10,396 nucleotides of DNA from JAFHCF01 sp048497495. Its GTDB lineage: Bacteria; Pseudomonadota; Alphaproteobacteria; Rhizobiales; Ancalomicrobiaceae. Where the stretch lies: positions 1 to 10,396 of the forward strand of contig JAFHCF010000156.1 of NCBI GenBank assembly GCA_048497495.1. Reading direction: 5' to 3'. The notes beneath the pieces are model-generated. The model made no database searches. It saw nothing but the letters and a program-made list of their open reading frames with translations, and was not told where the DNA came from. The position numbers were made by a program, and so were the translations under genes. The stretch's first letter is position 1; each line of letters opens with the position of its first letter. Shown in pieces: positions 6,515-10,396 of this stretch.

Positions 6515-6523
6515 CCCCCCCCC
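6515..6523 (-). repeat. Run of nine G (coding strand) in a ribosome binding site
   Basis: Nine consecutive C on the plus strand are read as G9 upstream of the membrane-protein start, 8 to 16 bases before the ATG. The run forms most of the Shine-Dalgarno region (GGGGAAG follows). Tracts of this length can slip during replication; any effect here would be on translation, not reading frame. Confidence 0.6.
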
Positions 6524-6559
6524 TGCCCGATCCGTGGCCCGCGAACCGAAACGCCGCCC

Positions 6560-7735
6560 TCAGCGCGCCAGTTCCCGCGCCGCCCGGTCGAGCCCCTCGA
6601 TCGTCAGCGGGAACATCCGCTCGCCCATCAGCCGTTTCATCATCTCGATCGACGGCGTGTAGCCCCAATAGGCTTCCGGCGTCGGGTTGAGCCAGACCGT
6701 CTTGGGATAGACCGTCGTCACCCGTTGCAGCCAGGCGGCGCCCGCCTCCTCGTTCCAATATTCGACCGAGCCGCCGGGATAGGTGATCTCGTAAGGCGAC
6801 ATCGAGGCATCGCCGACGAAGATCACCTTGTAGTCGGACGGGTATTTGTGCAGCACCGACCAGGTGTCGATCTTCTCCGAACTGCGCCGGGCGTTGTTCT
6901 TCCACACGAAGTCGTAGAGACAATTGTGGAAATAGAACCACTCCATGGTCTTGAACTCGGTCCGCACCGCCGAGAACAGCTCCTCGCAGACGCGCACGTG
7001 GTCGTCCATCGAGCCGCCGACGTCGAAGAACACCAGGAGCTTGACCGCATTGCGCCGCTCGGGGCGCATCCGCACGTCGAGAAAGCCGTGCTTGGCGGTC
7101 TCGCGGATGGTGCCGTCGAGATCGAGCTCGTCGGCGGCGCCCTGGCGCGCGAAGCGGCGCAGGCGCCTCAAGGCGACCTTGATGTTGCGGGTGCCGAGTT
7201 CGATCGAGCCGTCGAGATCCTTGAACTCGCGCTTGTCCCAGACCTTCACCGCCCGGCGATGGCGGCTCGTCTCCTGGCCGATCCGGACCCCTTCCGGGTT
7301 GTAGCCATGGGCGCCGAAGGGCGAGGTACCGGCCGTGCCGATCCATTTCGACCCGCCCTGGTGGCGCTCCTTCTGCTCCGCGAGCCGCTGCTTCAAGGTC
7401 TCCATGAGTTTGTCGAAGCCGCCGAGCGCCTCGATCCTCGCCTTCTCCTCGTCGGTGAGGAACTTCTCGGCGAGCTTCCTCAGCCACTCCTCCGGGATCT
7501 CGGCGTCGACCGCCTCGCTCATCAGGTCGAGGCCCTTGAAGACGTGACCGAAGACCCGATCGAACTTGTCGAGGTTCTTCTCGTCCTTGACCAGGCAGAC
7601 CCGGGCGAGGTGGTAGAAGTCCTCCACCCGCCGCTCGGCCAGATCCGCCTCGAGCGCTTCCATCAGCGTCAGATATTCGCGCAAGGACACCGGAATGCCG
7701 GCGCTCTTCAACTCGGTGAAGAAGGTGACGAACAC
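6560..7735 (-). CDS. VWA domain protein, CoxE-like family
   Basis: Codes 391 residues. The N-terminal half (1-130) is a charged helical region; residues 130-160 hold the motif SPFGAHGYNPEGVRIGQE; the C-terminal half is a von Willebrand A domain opening VKLLVFFDVGGSMDDHV (231-247). The MIDAS site reads D238-x-G240-x-S242, with Gly in place of the first Ser of DxSxS, as is usual for this family; D309 in VGDASMS and later Asp/Thr residues may complete metal binding. Start is a GTG with GGAGG 6 bases before it, and the family sequence (FFTELKSAGIPVSLREYL) begins right there. CoxE-like proteins normally work with a MoxR-type AAA+ ATPase, often in cofactor or metal insertion into enzymes. No ATPase gene is present here; the upstream neighbour is a 42-residue ORF and the downstream one a membrane protein. 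Confidence 0.92.
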   Translation of the reverse strand: MFVTFFTELKSAGIPVSLREYLTLMEALEADLAERRVEDFYHLARVCLVKDEKNLDKFDRVFGHVFKGLDLMSEAVDAEIPEEWLRKLAEKFLTDEEKARIEALGGFDKLMETLKQRLAEQKERHQGGSKWIGTAGTSPFGAHGYNPEGVRIGQETSRHRRAVKVWDKREFKDLDGSIELGTRNIKVALRRLRRFARQGAADELDLDGTIRETAKHGFLDVRMRPERRNAVKLLVFFDVGGSMDDHVRVCEELFSAVRTEFKTMEWFYFHNCLYDFVWKNNARRSSEKIDTWSVLHKYPSDYKVIFVGDASMSPYEITYPGGSVEYWNEEAGAAWLQRVTTVYPKTVWLNPTPEAYWGYTPSIEMMKRLMGERMFPLTIEGLDRAARELAR

Positions 7736-7810
7736 GGGGCCCCTCCGCGCGGTCCAGTCCGCGACGATACGATGGCCGCGGCGACGGTGGAAGGGGCGAG
7801 GCGCGCGTCT

Positions 7811-7939
7811 TCAGCCGCGCCGGCGGGGCGAGGACCGCCCCGTGACGCCGTGCATGAGGAGATTGGCGTGCGTGTCGATGCCGTCGGTGAGACGGCGATC
7901 GAAGGCCCTGAAGAGGGCGATGAACTTCCCGATGGACAT
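7811..7939 (-). CDS. Probable small protein of 42 residues, unknown
   Basis: An ATG preceded by CGGAG opens a 42-codon frame reading MSIGKFIALFRAFDRRLTDG and on to a basic SSPRRRG end. In the first 35 codons all but three or four end in G or C, which matches real genes in this window. The first 17 residues could form an amphipathic helix; there is no clear transmembrane segment. I recognise no family. It lies 75 bases upstream of the VWA gene on the same strand, behind a candidate promoter and leader hairpin, so it may be the first gene of that operon. A GC-rich hairpin (7824-7842) sits inside its 3' end. The alternative is that it is chance coding in a long leader. Confidence 0.55.
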   Translation of the reverse strand: MSIGKFIALFRAFDRRLTDGIDTHANLLMHGVTGRSSPRRRG

Positions 7940-7988
7940 GGTCCGATGCTCCGAGTTCGCGATTTCGCCACGCCTCGGGCGCCGGCGG

Positions 7989-8010
7989 CGGTCGGATCCG
8001 TTTCCGACCG
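7989..8010 (-). repeat. Eight-bp leader hairpin upstream of the small ORF
   Basis: CGGTCGGA (7989-7996) pairs perfectly with TCCGACCG (8003-8010) around a 6-base loop. If transcription starts near 8045, it lies in the middle of a ~105-base leader before the ATG at 7939. It could be an attenuator, a structured leader or a protein site. Confidence 0.45.
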
Positions 8011-8049
8011 GGGGCGTGCTCGCGAGAACGATCGCCCGATATGACGTCG

Positions 8050-8077
8050 ATGTATGATATCGATACGATATGGGCAA
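8050..8077 (-). promoter_or_regulatory. Candidate sigma70-type promoter for the small ORF-VWA unit
   Basis: On the minus strand TTGCCC (8077-8072) is followed after 16 bases by ATACAT (8055-8050). The segment is AT-rich for this window and contains the palindrome TATCGATA (8058-8065); CGATATG occurs at both its edges (8037-8043, 8066-8072). The match is modest. Confidence 0.3.
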
Positions 8078-8098
8078 CACACATCCGCCGTGACCAGC

Positions 8099-8133
8099 CA
8101 TGCGAATACCGCATGTCTAATCACTCGAGTGAT
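8099..8133. repeat. Two adjacent dyads, possible operator sites
   Basis: CATGCG-AATAC-CGCATG (8099-8115) is a perfect 6-bp inverted repeat, and ATCACTCGAGTGAT (8120-8133) is a perfect 14-bp palindrome starting 5 bases later. Their centres are about 20 bases apart (two helical turns). They lie upstream of both divergent genes. Confidence 0.45.
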
Positions 8134-8260
8134 GCAATTTCGCCGATACCGGATCGTCGCCCCGCCGGAAGCGTCGCCCCCACCTGCGGCGGGCGGGGAT
8201 GATTTCACCGCCCTTCCGGTCTAGGCTGCCGGACCTGTCGCCCCAACTCGGGACCCGCCG

Positions 8261-9079
8261 ATGCGCCGCCTCGCCGCTCTCGCCCTACTCGCCCTTCTCA
8301 CGCCGGCCGTCGCGGCGGCCGAGGACGTCGCCTCCGACGCCTCGGCGACCTGGTGGAAGCCGAGGCCCGGCATCTCCTTCGCGATCCTGCTGTCGGTCGC
8401 GCCGAAGACCATCACCACGCGGGCAGCGGTCGTCGACGTCGATCTCTTCGACATCCCCGCCACGACGATCGCGACGCTGAGGCGCCAGGGCAAGAAGACC
8501 GTCTGCTACTTCTCCGCCGGCTCCTTCGAGGATTGGCGGCCCGACGCCGCGAGGTTCCCGGCCGTCGTCAAGGGCAAGGCCTACGACGGCTGGCCGGGCG
8601 AGAACTGGCTCGACATCCGCCGCTGGGACATCCTCGGCCCGATCATGATCGCCCGGATGAAACTCTGTAAGGCCAAGGGCTTCGACGCCGTCGACCCCGA
8701 CAACGTCGCCGACGTCGACACTTGGGGCGACGTCACCGGCTTCCACCTGAAGCGCGCCGATCACATCCTCTTCGTCCGCCGCTTGGCGGCGCAAGCCCAC
8801 GCGCTCGGCCTCGCCTTCGGCCTGAAGAACGCCTCCGACATGTCGCGCGACCCGCGCATCCTGGCGGTCTCCGACTTCACCATCACCGAGAGCTGCTTCA
8901 AACAGGGCTGGTGCGCCGACAGCCGCAACTTCATCACGGCCGGTAAACCGGTCCTCGCCATCGAATACACCGACAACAAGATCGACTTCGCCGCCTTCTG
9001 CCGACGGGCGAAGGCGCTGAACCTGTCGCCGCTGTTGAAGAAGCGGAATTTGGACGGGTGGGAGAAGCGCTGCCCGTGA
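8261..9079 (+). CDS. Secreted GH114-type glycosidase (endo-alpha-1,4-polygalactosaminidase family)
   Basis: Codes 272 residues with a Sec signal peptide (RR at 2-3, hydrophobic 4-15, probable cleavage after AVAA, residue 19 or 20). The mature protein matches the TIM-barrel GH114/TM1410-like family: VDVDLFD (58-64), VCYFSAGSFEDWRPDA (81-96), YDGWPGENWLDIR (108-120), GFDAVDPDN (140-148) and TITES (207-211). Conserved acids in the last two motifs are the probable catalytic region. Characterised members cleave alpha-1,4-linked galactosamine polymers; the substrate here is inferred. Six cysteines (82, 136, 212, 218, 247, 271) would allow three disulfides outside the cytoplasm. The ribosome binding site is weak (GGGA), but the signal peptide fixes the start. 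The gene appears monocistronic and is followed by a REP pair. Confidence 0.88.
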   Translation: MRRLAALALLALLTPAVAAAEDVASDASATWWKPRPGISFAILLSVAPKTITTRAAVVDVDLFDIPATTIATLRRQGKKTVCYFSAGSFEDWRPDAARFPAVVKGKAYDGWPGENWLDIRRWDILGPIMIARMKLCKAKGFDAVDPDNVADVDTWGDVTGFHLKRADHILFVRRLAAQAHALGLAFGLKNASDMSRDPRILAVSDFTITESCFKQGWCADSRNFITAGKPVLAIEYTDNKIDFAAFCRRAKALNLSPLLKKRNLDGWEKRCP

Positions 9080-9089
9080 GGCACGGCAT

Positions 9090-9121
9090 GTAGGGCGGAA
9101 TAGGCGAAGCCGTATTCCGCC
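9090..9121 (+). repeat. REP element, copy 1 (GTAG head at 9090)
   Basis: A 32-base element begins GTAGGGCGGAATAG and ends TATTCCGCC. Bases 5-12 pair perfectly with 25-32; an inner stem (A13-T24, G14-C22, G15-C21, C16-G20, with G23 bulged) closes a 3-base loop. A GTAG head followed by an imperfect hairpin is the hallmark of REP sequences mobilised by RAYT (TnpA-REP) transposases. It begins 11 bases after the glycosidase stop. Confidence 0.8.
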
Positions 9122-9167
9122 GGCCGACTCTCGGTCGAGCACCGCCGATTCCAATTGCACCGCCGCC

Positions 9168-9199
9168 GGTGCATTACGCCTCCGGCTAATGCACCCTAC
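9168..9199 (-). repeat. REP element, copy 2, inverted (GTAG head at 9199)
   Basis: Read on the minus strand, this 32-base element begins GTAGGGTGCATTAG and ends TAATGCACC. It has the same length and fold as copy 1 with 23 of 32 bases identical. Eight of the nine differences form four compensated pairs (7-30, 9-28, 11-26, 15-21) and the ninth is in the loop. The two copies lie tail to tail, 46 bases apart, as in a BIME, between convergent genes. A competing hairpin (GCACCG 9157-9162 / CGGTGC 9167-9172) overlaps its tail. Confidence 0.8.
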
Positions 9200-9212
9200 G
9201 GGCGGAGACGCC

Positions 9213-9767
9213 TCACCCGACCACGTCCTTCGTCGTCACCACCCGGCAGAACCCGTCGGCGAGCGTCGCCACGTGGACCCGATGGATCTCCCGCGCCGGG
9301 ATCACCCCGTCGCCGAAGGGGTCGGGCAGGTCGCTGCAATCGCAGGCGTCGGCGACCATCACCATCTCCCAGCCCATATTGGCGCCGACGCGGAGGGTGG
9401 TGGAGACGCACATGTCGGTGGCCCAGCCGAGACACCACACCTCGCGCGCCCCGAGCCGTCGCAGCCGCAGGTCGAGATCGGTGCCGATGAAGGCGGCGTT
9501 GACCGACTTCACCACCAAGGCCTCGCCGTCCGCCGGCTCGAAGCCGGGGCGAAGCGCGTTGCCGGGATGGCCGGGACGAAACCACGAGGTCGGCTCGACC
9601 GAATCGTGACGGACGTGGATCACCGACCGACCGCTCGCCCGAAAGGCGGCGATCACGGCGAGCGCGTTGGCGTCGAGCTCCGGATTGCCGCGCGGCGGCC
9701 GACCGGGAAGATCGATCGCCCTCTGCATGTCGATCACCACCAGCACCGCGCCCTCGGGAACCGCCAT
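9213..9767 (-). CDS. Isochorismatase-family cysteine hydrolase
   Basis: Codes 184 residues, a normal length for the family. The catalytic triad is visible: D13 (VVIDMQ), K87 (VVKSVN followed by AFIGTDL) and nucleophile C120 (ATDMCVSTT). Members hydrolyse isochorismate, nicotinamide or other amides; the pattern here fits the general cysteine-hydrolase group and does not fix a substrate. The start is the MAVPEG ATG, with GAGGGTGAG just upstream; a longer frame would cross the divergent promoter region. It reads away from the gamma-glutamyltransferase gene, across 197 bases, and converges with the glycosidase. A shared amide or glutathione-related role with the transferase is possible but only inferred from position. 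Confidence 0.9.
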   Translation of the reverse strand: MAVPEGAVLVVIDMQRAIDLPGRPPRGNPELDANALAVIAAFRASGRSVIHVRHDSVEPTSWFRPGHPGNALRPGFEPADGEALVVKSVNAAFIGTDLDLRLRRLGAREVWCLGWATDMCVSTTLRVGANMGWEMVMVADACDCSDLPDPFGDGVIPAREIHRVHVATLADGFCRVVTTKDVVG

Positions 9768-9890
9768 CGTCTCACCCTCGCTCGAACCTTTCGGCGTCGC
9801 GCGCCGTCCCTCCCGGCATCTCACGCCGCCGCGCCGCCGTCCACCGCGAACCGGCAGGGCTGGCCGGCGCGATGGGTTTCGCGATCCGGG

Positions 9891-9914
9891 GCTGGATCGC
9901 CGCATCGATCCGGC
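9891..9914. repeat. Hairpin upstream of ggt
   Basis: GCTGGATCG (9891-9899) pairs with CGATCCGGC (9906-9914) around a 6-base loop, with one G-T pair. CGATCCGG also occurs just before, at 9882-9889. It lies 51 bases before the ggt start and could be a leader structure or operator. Confidence 0.35.
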
Positions 9915-9964
9915 GCACCATCGCCCTCCGCTCGCCGCTCCTCGTCCCTCGCCGGAGGCATCCC

Positions 9965-10396
9965 ATGAGCCCGACGTCACCGCCCATCGCCCCGCTTCTC
10001 GCCCTCGCCGTCGCCCTCGCCGCCCCGTCCGCCCTCGCCGCCTCGCGGCCGGCGGTCGAGGCGTCGCGTGGCATGGTGGTCTCCGCCAACGCGCGCGCCA
10101 CCGAGATCGGCCGGCAGGTGCTCGAGGCCGGCGGCAATGCCGTCGACGCGGCGGTCGCCGTCGGCTACGCGCTGGCGGTGGTCGACCCGTGTTGCGGCAA
10201 CATCGGCGGCGGCGGCTTCATGACGGCGCGGCTCGCCGACGGCCGCGAGATCTTCCTCGACTTCCGCGAGACGGCGCCGGCGGCGGCCTCCCGCGACATG
10301 TATCTCGACGACGCCGGCGACGTCCTGAAGGGCGAGAGCCTGACCGGCTGGCGCGCCTCCGGCGTGCCCGGCACCGTCGCCGGCCTCGATCACGCG
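9965..10396 (+). CDS. ggt: Gamma-glutamyltransferase, N-terminal part (runs off the window)
   Basis: The first 144 codons of a gamma-glutamyltransferase, cut by the window edge; the full family length is about 550-580 residues. A Sec signal peptide (hydrophobic 9-20) ends in SALA, with cleavage likely after residue 25. Family motifs follow: GNAVDAAVAVGYAL (57-70), DPCCGNIGGGGFM (74-86) and DFRETAP (99-105), where R101 matches the arginine that binds the gamma-glutamyl carboxylate in E. coli Ggt. The enzyme acts in the periplasm on glutathione and gamma-glutamyl compounds after self-cleavage at a Thr that lies outside this window. GGAGG at 9954-9958, 6 bases before the ATG, is a good ribosome binding site. 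Confidence 0.93.
   Translation, partial: MSPTSPPIAPLLALAVALAAPSALAASRPAVEASRGMVVSANARATEIGRQVLEAGGNAVDAAVAVGYALAVVDPCCGNIGGGGFMTARLADGREIFLDFRETAPAAASRDMYLDDAGDVLKGESLTGWRASGVPGTVAGLDHA

Larger units (their letters stand above)
7940..8260. other. 321-base gap between divergent genes, rich in symmetric elements
   Basis: No gene is supported here: the long frames through it are unbiased or antisense to real genes. It holds a leader hairpin (7989-8010), an AT-rich promoter candidate for the minus-strand unit (8050-8077), two dyads (8099-8115, 8120-8133) and a loose CCCCGCC / GGCGGGG pair (8160-8166, 8192-8198). No convincing promoter for the glycosidase gene is visible. Confidence 0.6.

Noticed and set aside
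5566..6690. 374-codon plus-strand frame rich in Arg, Glu and His
   Set aside because: Antisense to the membrane-protein gene, whose nine hydrophobic segments and ribosome binding site support the minus strand.
7824..7842. GC-rich hairpin as a terminator between the small ORF and the VWA gene
   Set aside because: It lies inside the small reading frame and has no U-run. It is noted within that entry only.
6254..8044. 596-codon open frame on the plus strand across the VWA region
   Set aside because: It runs antisense to a clearly conserved CoxE-like VWA gene. Long antisense frames are expected at this GC content, and its product shows no coherent domain.
8160..8198. CCCCGCC / GGCGGGG inverted pair as a terminator or operator
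   Set aside because: A 25-base loop in GC-rich DNA makes chance likely, and no gene ends there.

Overview
The window is high-GC chromosomal DNA (roughly 70% GC by eye, with coding third positions almost always G or C). It looks like an alphaproteobacterium, most likely Hyphomicrobiales. That placement is inferred from base composition and from the gene run histidine phosphatase (SixA type) - YcjX - YcjF/TIGR01620; it was not tested phylogenetically. I see no rRNA, tRNA, CRISPR array, insertion sequence or phage gene.

Layout. (1) 36-1521: a lipoprotein gene on the minus strand diverges, across an AT-rich promoter gap, from a two-gene plus-strand unit coding a DUF2975 membrane protein and a small YozG-type HTH regulator. 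(2) 1563-4924: a Pho-box-like direct repeat precedes sixA, then ycjX and a ycjF-like gene that overlap by 4 bases. (3) 4961-5507: an FNR/FixK-type box precedes a UspF-like universal stress protein. (4) 5508-5661: a convergent gap with several dyad symmetries. (5) 5662-7939: a minus-strand unit of a probable 42-residue protein, a CoxE-like VWA protein without a MoxR ATPase beside it, and a nine-helix membrane protein. (6) 7940-8260: a 321-base gap with a hairpin, a promoter candidate and two dyads. (7) 8261-9079: a secreted GH114-type glycosidase. (8) 9090-9199: two inverted REP elements with GTAG heads, whose differences are almost all compensatory within the stem. (9) 9213-9767: an isochorismatase-type cysteine hydrolase, divergent from the start of a gamma-glutamyltransferase gene that runs off the right edge.

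Most genes belong to known families, and no single large new system is evident. The strongest signals beyond routine annotation are the covarying REP pair, the Pho-box-like and FNR-like sites, a serine/glutamate-rich insert in YcjX with markedly different codon use, and the small ORF that leads the VWA operon.
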